From: Xylogone sp. PMI_703
Lineage: Eukaryota > Ascomycota > Leotiomycetes
DNA length: 64,000 nucleotides
Direction of reading: 5' to 3'
Assembly (NCBI GenBank): GCA_021399445.1
Contig: JAJTUQ010000002.1
Span: forward strand, 5,456,001-5,520,000
This document shows positions 1 through 9,844 of the stretch, in pieces (position 1 is the first letter of the stretch; each line of letters begins with the position of its first letter). The notes beneath the pieces are model-generated. The model searched no databases, was not told the origin of the DNA, and saw only the letters and a list, made by a program, of their open reading frames with translations. Position numbers and translations under genes: made by a program.

Positions 1-314
1 TTCTGTCCATGGACACAAAGTTCACTAGCCAATCAGGAGCCGTCCTTTATTGAACATAACTATATATATTCCCAAATAAGCAAGTACCGCATAACACACA
101 AGTGTGGGTATAAAAGACATCTGTTCAGTAGCATCTGCCTATCTAAACTAGAGCCTCTAGGTATATATAAAAAGTCATTAAAAACATGCCACTCATAGAA
201 TATATTTGACATGGAAGCATTGATTTCCACATATTCTGCAAAAACCCCTTCCCCCCTTTCGTAAAGAACCCCTAGCATTACACATCTCACATGATGAACT
301 GACGCATCTCACAC
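1..314. other. 3' flank of the sugar transporter
   Basis: AT-rich stretch downstream of the transporter stop codon. It contains only short chance reading frames and presumably carries the 3' UTR and polyadenylation region of the minus-strand gene. I see no other feature. Confidence 0.4.
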
Positions 315-2413
315 TTAGTCGCTGTGGGCTGCAACATCGGCCTTCTCCTTCTCATTGGTGAGGCTGTCCTGTCTGGTCGTCTGCTCGCCGCGAAGGAGGA
401 CATCGAGGCCAATCTCGCGCTCAATCTCCTCCATGCGCTCAAAGTCGGCCTGGGCGGTACCCTGGGAGCCGAAGATGACGTCCATCTCCTCGAGAGTGAG
501 ACGCTTGGTCTCAGGAACGAAGAACCAGATGAAAGCAGCACCCATATAGGTGAGAATACCGAAGACCAAATATGTGCCGTACGTAATGCCGGAAATCATG
601 TCGGGAGTGACCTAGTTCTCGAGTCAGTATCAAAGCAATTGAGGCATGAAAGAGTAAAAAGAGTAAAGGACATACCTGACCAACGATGAAGTTGTTCATC
701 CAGTTGCTGGAGGCACCCAGGGCGATTCCGTATGGTCGGTTGCTCAAGGGCCAGATCTCAGCAACAATAATCCATGCGCAAGGTCCCCAACTGTAACCGA
801 AGTGAATGACGAAGAGCCAGACCATGGCGACGGCAGCCCAACCAGCAGCCTTGTGTGTGGGCCAGGAGTCCTTGTCCTTGGCCACGATGACGGAGATGAT
901 AATGTGGCAGGTGGCCATACCGAGGGCACCAATGGTGAGGACGGGCTTACGACCGAGTTTATCGATCCAGAGCACGGATGGAATGGTGGCGATGAACATG
1001 ACGATACCGACGACACCTGTTGCTAGGAGAGAGACGGTGTTGGAAGAGAGACCCAAGTTGGCGAAAATGGTGGGTGCGTAGTAGAGAATGGCGTTGATAC
1101 CGGTCCACTGTTGGAAGAACATGGTGACCGTGGCCACGATCACACGCTTGAACATGGCCTTGGTCTTGAAGAGAGAGCCCACGGCAACGAATTGGAGCTT
1201 CAGGGTGTTCCAGGTGGTTAATTCACGCAGGTGGGGGAAGTGCTCGGCGATGGTTCGCTTCTCGAAGAGGGATTGGGCCTTGATCTCGAGGAATTCCAGC
1301 TCGACCAGCTCGTGGTCCTGAGGAAGGCCACGGAGATTGGCCAGCACCTTGCGGGCTTCAACCTCACGGTCGTGGTGGATGAGCCAACGGGGCGAGAAAG
1401 GCATAAAGATCATGCCGGCAAAAAGGACAATGGCTGGAGCTAGCTGAAGGCAGATGGGCACGAGCCATGCAGCTTCAGACTGTCCATCGCCAGTGCCGCC
1501 AATGTAGTTGGTGCCGCTGAGAAGGAAAAAACAGTTAGCAAAGTGGAATACTTTGCAGGAAGCAGAAGAAAAAACTCACTAGTCAATCCAGAAGGAAACC
1601 ATGATACCGGCACAGATAGCGAGTTGCTGGAGAGCGACCAGGGAACCTCGAACCTCGGGAGGAGCGACCTCGGCGTTGTACATGGGGACAATCATGGAAA
1701 GGGAACCGACACCCATACCGCTGATTCAAAGTCAGTAAAAATTGTCAAAGTTATAAAATCAACGAGCTTGTGCATCTTAGGTGGTGAGAAGAACTTACGT
1801 GACGAATCGACCTCCGAGAATGGAATTATGGCCACCTGAAACGGCAGTGGTCTGGACGACGACACCAATGACGAAGACAGCAGTAGCGATCAAGATACCG
1901 TACTTTCGAGAGTAGGACTCAGCGAGGAAGCCAGAGACGAGAGTGCCAAACCAGGCGCCGAGTTCGAGGATGGAAGTCAACCAACCCTTGCGAGAGGAGT
2001 CTGCAGGGTTGTTGGAGTCGTAGTTGCCCATGTGAGACATGAAGTTGTTCATGGTGAGGACGCCAGAGAAGACACCCTGGTTGTAACCTAGAGTAGAGCA
2101 TTTGTTAGCCAATTTGTCTCCAATACACAAGATTCTTTCATTTTTATTTTCTCAAATTGAATGATTTTGAATCCAAAAAATTGCCTTTCCAGGCAAAAAT
2201 TCTGGCAATTGCTTGAGGAAAGTCGGGAGAGAGCGTTGTGCGCGCATATATTTTCGACTCACCATAGAGAAGACCTCCGATACAGGCAAACAAGGCCACG
2301 GAGAAGACTCGGAAGTTCTTGAGCAAGGCAGCTGGGCCAGACTTGCCCATGAGGGCCTCACGACGATGCAGAGCAGCATCGTAGATGCCTGCTGCAGGAG
2401 CGCCGCCACCCAT
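315..2413 (-). CDS. MFS sugar (hexose-type) transporter, 5 exons
   Basis: Proton-coupled monosaccharide transporter of the plasma membrane, Sugar_tr branch of the MFS. Exons on the minus strand are 2413-2263, 2087-1799, 1720-1580, 1516-676 and 611-315; joining them keeps one frame and gives 572 aa, the usual family length. Family marks: GLLYGYNQGV in TM1 (assembled across intron 1), the PxSPRWL-type motif after TM6 (seen as PFSPRWL), QQWTGINAILYY in TM7, the DKLGRKP loop and a C-terminal PETKRLTLEEMD. The start at 2413 is chosen because the MGGGAPAAG N-terminus is typical of fungal members; the frame upstream is open but unlike the family. The cytosolic tail is acidic and charged. The substrate cannot be told from sequence; glucose or another hexose is most likely, and quinate or pentose carriers look similar. 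A TATA-like box and a distant G-rich block with CreA-type motifs lie upstream. Confidence 0.93.
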
Positions 2414-2590
2414 CTTGTTTTGTATTGTTGTTGCTGTTTCTTGACTTGGGTTTCTCTGCAGTCTCTCAGATCTCAGCACAAGATCGAGATGCTTTCCCAA
2501 CAGAACCAAGAGAGTTAAGTCTTAGTAGGGCTGGTTAGAGTAAGGAAGAGAAGAAGAAAAGAGGAAAAAGTTGAAGCGCGGGAGAAGGGA

Positions 2591-2600
2591 AATATATAAA
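2591..2600 (-). promoter_or_regulatory. TATA-like element of the sugar transporter
   Basis: Minus-strand TTTATATATT about 180 nt upstream of the transporter ATG, followed by a pyrimidine-rich stretch (2520-2590 on the minus strand). This is the usual layout of a strong fungal core promoter. Assignment is by sequence and position only. Confidence 0.45.
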
Positions 2601-5600
2601 TGCGCCCGACTTTTCTTGGGGGAAGACAGGGTGGATCGACAGGCAGCTCCGTGTGGGGAAGGAGCTGTGTTGATATATGGCAAGAGAGAGAGATCCAGGG
2701 CCCGACTGCGACCCATGCTACTCTTTTGCCCACCACTACTACCATGCACTACAATGCTACTGTACTACAGCATCCAGGACCGTACCAGTGATCAAGTAAT
2801 ACCACCCAGCGCGTGCACTTTCCTCCTAGTGCGTGGTCCATTACTGGCCCCGTAACTCTATGGCTGCCCCATGGTGGATTACTTTTTGGATTTCATCCAC
2901 GAAACAAGCACCCATGGCTCGTCTTGGGGGCAGGAAGCGCGATGCAGGGAAAAGCACTGAAGCGTTTTAGCAGCAATCCAGCATCCAGCACCAGCATACC
3001 GGCAGATTGTCACCGTCCGGCTAAGTGGCCCCGGCCATGGGGAAGTGGACCATCACCGAGATCGAGCCACCCGGGTTTTGCAGAAAGGGCACAAGAGGCA
3101 AAAGAATTACAGCAAGTAAAGCCGCTATGAATTGGGATCGATACAAGTACTTGCTGCCATTGGTACAATACTGGATCATGCGACATGTTCAGAGATAGAG
3201 TGGAAAGGCTCATGTATCCTTTCTCTCACCTGGGTGCTTTTGATGCAGGCCATGAAGCTCCAGGTACATCGTCGGATCCAAGAACACTACGGTATTTGGC
3301 AGGGGCAGCACCAGTCCGGGCGGGTACCAGCAGCAGCACGCCCCCCAGCAACGGGGCCCGCCTACACTAACCCGCATCCTGGATAAAGTTGTATCGAGAG
3401 CAGAAGAGGATGACCAGCAAAAAAAAGCATGACGCGAAGACGACGTCTGCTCATCATCAGTAGAGTTGCCAGGGAAGGGACAACAAAATAGGGCTTGCTG
3501 CATGGGCGACCAACCCGGCGAGGCTCGTGCGGCTGGATCCAGCTGCGATCGACGGGGGCATTGGTTGATCTCATTGGTGCGCCAGCAGAGATATACCCGT
3601 CCAGCGGTCTGGCAGATATCTAATTGGCCGGATGAACTGGAGCCGATGGAGTTTGTGCTGTGTGGTACGGGTCGCCTGATTGGTACCAAGAAATTATGGT
3701 TCTCCGCATTGGGGCAAGTCCGGGTCCGCCTGGGGTGAGGAGCCGGGGTGTTGGGGTGATGGAGATTGCTGGGGTTCTGGGGTGGCTTGACTGGGGGAAA
3801 GGGAAATCTGGCGGCCTGAGGCAATAATCACACTCCACCAGACGATGTTTTCGGTTTTTTACCTATTCAGCCTGAATTCAGAATACCGCCGCCTGATGCA
3901 CCGAGTGGCTGCCCGCTGGTGGCTTGGGGATGGGCCCGTGGCTGCTCCGATGACTCGGGATGGCTGTTCGGGCTTCCTTGGGCTTCCTTTGGTCTTTGCT
4001 TGGACGCTCTGTGTCTTCGCACACTGCCGTCATGGGCTGAAATGGGCGGAGGTCAAGCCCGAAGAGAAGCTTCTGTGAGGCGTCGACGGCTCACAATTCT
4101 ACCGCTGCGTGGGAAAACAGCCTGTGATCAAGTCAATACCGTTGTAGAAGTAAGACTTCTACATTTGCGCGTATGGGTAATATACGTGGACAATAATGTG
4201 GTTGCATTCCGTGCCTCACGTAAATGCTGTGCTATTGTACCACAGTAATCCCGCCGGTACAGTAGTAATATACTGTGTGTGTGTTTTTCCACAGTACAGG
4301 CATTGTACCTTCCAAACGAGTTTTACGAGCATCCCTTCGCATCCCATCCAGGTGGGAAGGAGGGCCAAGCCGTCCTCTCGGATGCTGCATTGTGTGTGGC
4401 ACTGACCACGGTAAAGAAACATACAAGAAAACATGTACGGGTCATGATGATGGTGATGATGCGAAGACGGCCCATCGGGTGGAGTATTATTGAAGGCGGT
4501 CGAGAACCAGGCAAGAGTGGTGATGGTGATGGTCGTGATGGTAGTGGCGCACTCTCTCTAGTTCTGGCGCAAAGTGCGAACGCGGGCGAGGCGTGTGGCT
4601 TTCTCTCTCCAGTTGCTCTCCCTCTCCTCCGACATCTCTCTCGCTCTCCACCATCATTCTTCTCCGCCAAAAAGCTGTCGCCCCATTATCGCATTATCGT
4701 AATCGTACTTTCTCGCATTTCCTCGTGTCTCTGCGTCTCTGCATGCCACGCCCCGTTCTCGCCTATTCATCGGCCTTACTTTCATATCATTTTTCATTTG
4801 GAACTTCAAAACATCCCCGAGATCTCAGCATCTCAATATCCCCATATTGCAGGTATTCGCACAAAATATCGGCCCTACGGTCTGCATGGGCGGAGGCGGA
4901 AAAGCCAAAAGCCAAGGTGTCAGAGCGAAGCGGCCTCCGCCCTCGCGTCTCCTCGCGTCTCCTCACCCGTCCGCTCTCCAGATCCGCCGTCATCTCAAAT
5001 CTCACCTCACTTCCAGTACTGTACTAAAATCCTCACCGGTGGGAAAACCCAATTCCTTGAAACCTTTCTCGACTTCGTCCTGAGTCAGCCCACCGCCGCC
5101 ACTGCTATCACTAGTAGATCCCTTTTCCAGAGATACCATCGGCATCGCTGCCATTGGCTGAGCCGTCGTCCATAATCTTAAGCTTTTTCTATCTCGTGCT
5201 GCAAGTCATGTGCGACTTGGCAGCCAGGTACCAATGGCGCGGCGCACGTGAATTCGGGTCTTCCGAGAATTTTTCTCTCGCTCGTGACGGTTCTCGGCAG
5301 TTGTCGGCTTTGTTCCAGAAGTCCAAACATACTGAGTGGATATACTAAGTAAGCAAAGACTCGCACCACGGGATGGCTTCTTTTTGCCAATTCTACCGCC
5401 GAGGGTGGATCATGTCCAGCAGGCCAAGAAATGCTCAGGAAACTGCTGTTACTGCTGTCATTTCTGTCTGCTAACCGCGGCTGTATTTTGTCCTTGGCTT
5501 GGAGCTCCGTATCCCCGTACCATTTCTTGCGCTGTGATGGTCCTATCTCCTTCTCCGTCTTTGCTGGTCTTCTGCTCTTCTGTACCTCAGTGAGTGTGCA

Positions 5601-6906
5601 TTGGTATGGTTGCGTGTGGAGCACCTGACTGCTGCAGAACTCGCCATCCAGGTACCCTCCCACTCTTTTGTGTGCGTGCGGTACCTCGCCCACGTACCGA
5701 GTATCCAGCCGCCCTTCCACCACTCGCAGCGGAGCCAGCATTGAGTCGAAACACCAACCAACCCAGTACGCGCGAAACCAACACTCTTACCCCAGACCAT
5801 TTGCTCATCTGGCCAACCTTCTTCCGTCCGATCTGTCCCCCTGCAGCCCACTCTAACTCCCCAGCCCGGCCCAGGCCAACCATTATCTCCCCGTCCGTTT
5901 CTGCTCAAACTCCAACATTGTCCCAATGGTTACAAACACTCTCCAACTTCAGATTCCACACACACCGGTGCAGATAAACTTGACTTTCTCATCATTCTAT
6001 GCATGACCTGAGGGTGGCACGGTATTCCCACGATCTTGAGCCTGCTACCCACCTGTTCACCAACACTCTCTCGCGCCTTTCATCCTAGCTCGCGGTTATG
6101 CATCAGACGCAAGGTACCGTATGCGCTTCGATTGCCATGTCCCTGTCTTTTTGTTTCTGTTCCTGCGTTTCAATCGAAGATCTGTGACGATCTGCCGCTG
6201 CAATGCGATCGTGGGAGGGGGCACTCTTCTCTTCTCATCCGGTCGTGCCGGTCTGCTTCATTGTTACCAGAAGGCTACCAGGCACAAAAATGCAAGGCTG
6301 CCAAGAAGCGACAAGGCTGATGAACCGCCGCCCGCAAAAGCTTGTGCCCCGCGGATGCGCCCACTGGCTCGCTTGATCAGCCTCGTCGCCAAAAGCTCCT
6401 ATTTTTGCCATGCCTCGACGCCTCTTCCGCACTGCTTGCCGCCCGCCTAAGCACCTAACCGCCGACCTCAACCACTTCCCTTCGCTCTCGCAAATGAGAT
6501 AACCGCCCGGCGGCCTCCTCCCTCGGCCAATCCTCATGGACCTCTGCCTCCGCATCGTCGCTTTTGGAGACGCTCTCTACAGCTGGCTGGCGGCTGGCGT
6601 GTCGCGAAACGGTAGGTGCCCTGCTGGCAGAGGCCGCACAATGGGCCTCATACTGTCTGAAAGAAGCACAGAATGGCCGGATTGAGCTAGAATCAAGGTA
6701 ACAGAACAGTGAGAAACGTCTCTTTGCTCGTCTTTGCTTGTCTCTGCTCGTCTAAATCCAGCTTGTTGTTGTTTCATCGTCCAGCCAAGCCGGTCGAAAT
6801 TAAGGACACCGGCGTCAATGAAGCTATAATCGTCCATGTTGGTGTTTGATGTTGGCTGCCCACGGCGTTAGTTTCGTCGCGCCTTCCCCATCTCCTGGCC
6901 GGGCTG
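2601..6906. other. Long gene-less interval between divergent genes
   Basis: About 4.3 kb between the transporter promoter and the Myb-gene promoter. Reading frames here (up to 298 codons) have biased, low-complexity translations with no family resemblance and no convincing splice architecture. The stretch holds simple GAT/GTG-rich sequence (4445-4545), a G-rich block (3730-3797) and CT-rich tracts. I read it as regulatory sequence and long 5' leaders, as is common upstream of fungal developmental regulators. A non-coding transcript cannot be excluded. Confidence 0.5.
3730..3797 (+). promoter_or_regulatory. G-rich block with five CreA-type SYGGRG motifs
   Basis: Five matches to the CreA/Mig1 consensus SYGGRG lie on the plus strand at 3730-3735, 3743-3748, 3769-3774, 3777-3782 and 3791-3796. 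The block has six runs of four or more G, so it could also form a G-quadruplex. It is about 1.3 kb upstream of a sugar transporter, a class of gene often under carbon catabolite repression. Function is inferred; G-rich composition alone raises chance matches. Confidence 0.4.
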
Positions 6907-7230
6907 CTATATAGCTGGGCCTCGTCCCAGTCCTCTCCGCCGGCCTTCTTTCCTCTGTAGCAATTTCCATCTCCGCATTCCGTTTTTCTATCGAATTTCC
7001 TTTTTTTTCCTTTTCCCGTCGTTTCCTTTTTGTCTCTCACAAAAGAATCATTCGGCATCTCATCGGGTTTTTTTCTCCTTCTCTTTCTCTCTTCGCAGAT
7101 TTCCTCCTCATTCTTTAACACACTCGTCCTCCTGGTGAGGCGCTTAATTCCTAATACCCAACACTCTCTCAAAACCAACACACTCTTCACCTTTTTTTAA
7201 TCGCTCAACATACAACATTCTTTCGAAACC
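6907..7230 (+). promoter_or_regulatory. TATA-like box and pyrimidine-rich leader of the Myb gene
   Basis: CTATATAG at 6907-6914 is followed by strongly pyrimidine-rich sequence (about 6945-7105, with T- and C-runs) up to the ATG at 7231. CT-rich blocks next to the transcription start are typical of well-expressed filamentous-fungal genes. The transcription start is probably within the CT-rich tract. Confidence 0.45.
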
Positions 7231-8195
7231 ATGCCTGGTCATCGTCACAGCGCAAGCCAAGGCGGCTACTACCCTGACATGTCTGGCCACCACGGGCTGC
7301 CTCTTACCGTTTCGCAGCAGCAAATCTCCCAGGCCTACTATGCCGACATATCATCAGCTGACATGCAATCTCAAGCCTACGCAACAGGTGGTCCAGTCCA
7401 GCAGCCCCAACTCCAATCGTACCAGCCCATAACACAGCAACCACCACTACCCACTCGCCCTTCATCTGGTGCGTGGAACCCACTTGATGACCAGACTCTC
7501 ATGACAGCCCGAGCTCAAGGCATGAACTGGGCACCGATCCAGCAGACATACTTCCCCAACAAGACACCTAATGCATGCCGTAAAAGGCATGAGCGGTTGA
7601 TGGAGCGCAAGAATGCCGACGACTGGGATGTCATTAAGTTCGAGAACATTGCTAGAACCTATATGGGGATGCGCAAAGAGATCTGGGGTCCGTTGGCAGA
7701 GCGAACGGGTGAAAAGTGGCACGTTGTTGAACAGAAGGTATGTCAACTCACAGTCAATTGCTTTTCCTTCTTCTTTTTCCGAAATTATTTCCAGTTCAGT
7801 ACTAACACCATTATTCTCAGTGCATGAGCACCGGCCTCAAAAATATCCAGACAGCCGCCCGCAGTGCCACCCGTCGTGAGCGCATGAACGATGGGCTAGG
7901 CCAGGCCATGGCACCCGGTGCGTACGCCGTCGAACCCCACACGGACGACAGCAGCCTCAGCATCGATGAGCTAGAAGCTGAGTATGATGCAGATGGAGCG
8001 AGCAGCACCCACAGCGGAGGTAGCGTAGGTATGAGCATGGCTGTGCCGCAGAGCCACCACTATCACCAAGGTCATCACCAACAACATCACCACCAAGGGC
8101 ACCAACAGTACCACCATTCGCAGCGACTGCCCAGCATGGACATGGGCATTGAATCTATTATCAACCGCCCACCTCGCTCTAGCGGAGGGCGCTGA
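7231..8195 (+). CDS. Myb/SANT-like DNA-binding protein
   Basis: Likely nuclear transcription regulator. Two exons, 7231-7737 and 7821-8195, separated by an 83-nt intron (GTATGT...TTCTCAG), give 293 aa. The N-terminal 80 residues are Q/P/S-rich. Residues about 82-125 form a Myb/SANT-like helix set starting WNPLDDQTL and containing NKTPNACRKRHERLM, whose third helix resembles a Myb recognition helix. A second tryptophan-bearing segment (about 135-172, IWGPLAERTGEKW) looks like another SANT-type unit and is cut by the intron. The C-terminus carries an acidic stretch (SIDELEAEYDAD) and a His/Gln-rich tract near 8055-8120, then a short conserved-looking MDMGIESIINRP tail. Single-exon translation would end early in the intron. 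Target genes cannot be deduced. Confidence 0.85.
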
Positions 8196-9068
8196 GAATT
8201 TTATTTCCTAAAATCTAGAAAGGGATACATATAAATGGGTTTCTTTATATTAATTCTTCAAGACGAAGACGAGACGAGATGAAATTGCATGCATGCGGGT
8301 ATTTTCTTTTGTTCATTTCCTTTGACACGAATTTCATAAGGGATTTGGAAGATGCATCCATTCTAGGGAGGCAAGGTCTTGGAGGGGGAATCCACCATTC
8401 CCTCCTATGTATTCTACTATTTTGATGGGCATTTTCTCTCGTTTTTTCTTTCACTGGGATTACAAAGCGGCGTTTTTATGCATTTTTTTTCTAATTTGTC
8501 TGTCTCTTTTGCTTGCTTGGCTTTTCCTCTTTCTACTGTCTTTATTGCATGGACATCAACATACCACCAGTCATAAACCCTAGTTTCGCTCTATCGAATC
8601 ATTTACTGTCATGATCGTTTCAGGATGCGTGGGAAAATTACAGGACACGATCTCTACATCGTTGCTGTGTTTAGTTTTAAACTTAGTGTTAGTAGATCAG
8701 AATATGCACAAATACGTTTTTTGCCTTTTATAAGTATATCCTGTGATGAAAACTTGCATTTTTGAATATGGTTGGAATTGATCAGCTATGGTTCATGCTG
8801 GTGAAGCCTAGGGGAAAGCCCTACGCATAGTACGCACCCATCAATTGCTAGTTCCATCACCGTGCCTACCATCCCATGGTTCAAAAAAAGGAGTAATAAC
8901 AATACAGGCTTTATTAAAAAAAAGAAAGACGGAACAAAAATAGATGGAATGACAAAAAAGTTCGGCGCTATACAAGTTATAGGAAGCTTGTATGCCTACA
9001 TCTTCCCTAATATCTCAGTGTACTTTGTGAAGTTCACTATTAGGATTGGCCCCTATATTCCTTGCTCT
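8196..9068. other. 3' flank of the Myb gene, no gene seen
   Basis: T-rich 3' region between the convergent Myb gene and the 951-aa protein gene. Only short chance frames are present. It ends at the inverted repeat and minisatellite described separately. Confidence 0.4.
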
Positions 9069-9209
9069 GCAAGACCTGACCCCTCTGGCACTCTGACCCC
9101 TCTGGCACTCTGACCCCTCTGGCACTCTGACCCCTCTGGCACTCTGACCCCTCTGGCACTCTGACCCCTCTGGCACTCTGACCACTCTGGCAAAGGGGTC
9201 AGGTCTTGC
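9069..9209. repeat. 17-bp minisatellite enclosed by a perfect 16-bp inverted repeat
   Basis: Six perfect copies of the 17-nt unit TGACCCCTCTGGCACTC run from 9077 to 9178, followed by one diverged copy (9179-9195). The array is bounded by a perfect 16-nt inverted repeat, GCAAGACCTGACCCCT at 9069-9084 and its complement at 9194-9209, so the whole block can fold as a stem with the array in the loop. The unit length is not a multiple of three, and the array lies in the 3' intergenic space of two converging genes, so it is not coding. Confidence 0.9.
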
Positions 9210-9844
9210 CCACCCACAGTGTAATGCTTTCTTATTTGGGTTATATAGAAAAGGTTTGGATTTCTTGGCAGGGAAGGCCGCTAGTGTGCAAACAAAGGGG
9301 GAGATATGTATGGAAATCAAGAGGCCCTTTTGCGCTGAAAGAATCTGAGACTTTTCTAGATTCATTACCACATAACGCCCCAATAGATCACATTAAACAT
9401 GCACCAATCAAACAGCCAGAAGTCTGAGTATCTCCATTGTTTGATCGCAGTTACTATCACTAGTATTCAAGACTTTCACCAGCTCAGTCGCTTTTGCTAT
9501 CATTTCCGATATCCGTTTCTTAGTGTATGCAAAGCTGCCCTTCAGCCCGTGCAAGGATCTGATTACCTACCTCACTTAGCTCAAAGAGTACTTGATAATA
9601 CCCATGGAACTATACTTCTATGGAACTGGGATGGAACGCGGCCATACATAATATTTTGTTTCGGACGAAGTTAATATATAGTGACCAAAACCTGTTATGT
9701 CATAATAATATTTACAGATTATATCCTATGTACTTTTAAAAAATCTTAGAACTCCACTCGTGGAACCTGGCTTATCCTACAGACTATCAATCGTTTAGCT
9801 CTCCACCCCATTTGATATGCCACTAATAGTTAACAGTGAGAGAT
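9210..9844. other. 3' flank of the 951-aa protein gene
   Basis: AT-rich intergenic sequence with no supported gene. It probably contains the 3' UTR of the minus-strand gene that ends at 9845. Confidence 0.35.

Noticed and set aside
3210..3824. 204-codon minus-strand frame
   Set aside because: Pro/Ser/Arg-rich random-looking translation produced by GC-rich sequence; it covers the G-rich block and has no family features.
4279..5175. 298-codon plus-strand frame in the large intergenic interval
   Set aside because: Translation is low-complexity and Ser/His/Arg-rich with no domain, helix pattern or family resemblance. Several other frames overlap it equally well. Likely a chance frame in CT-rich promoter DNA.
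9069..9209. CRISPR-like array
   Set aside because: The units are directly adjacent without spacers and the organism is a fungus; it is a minisatellite.
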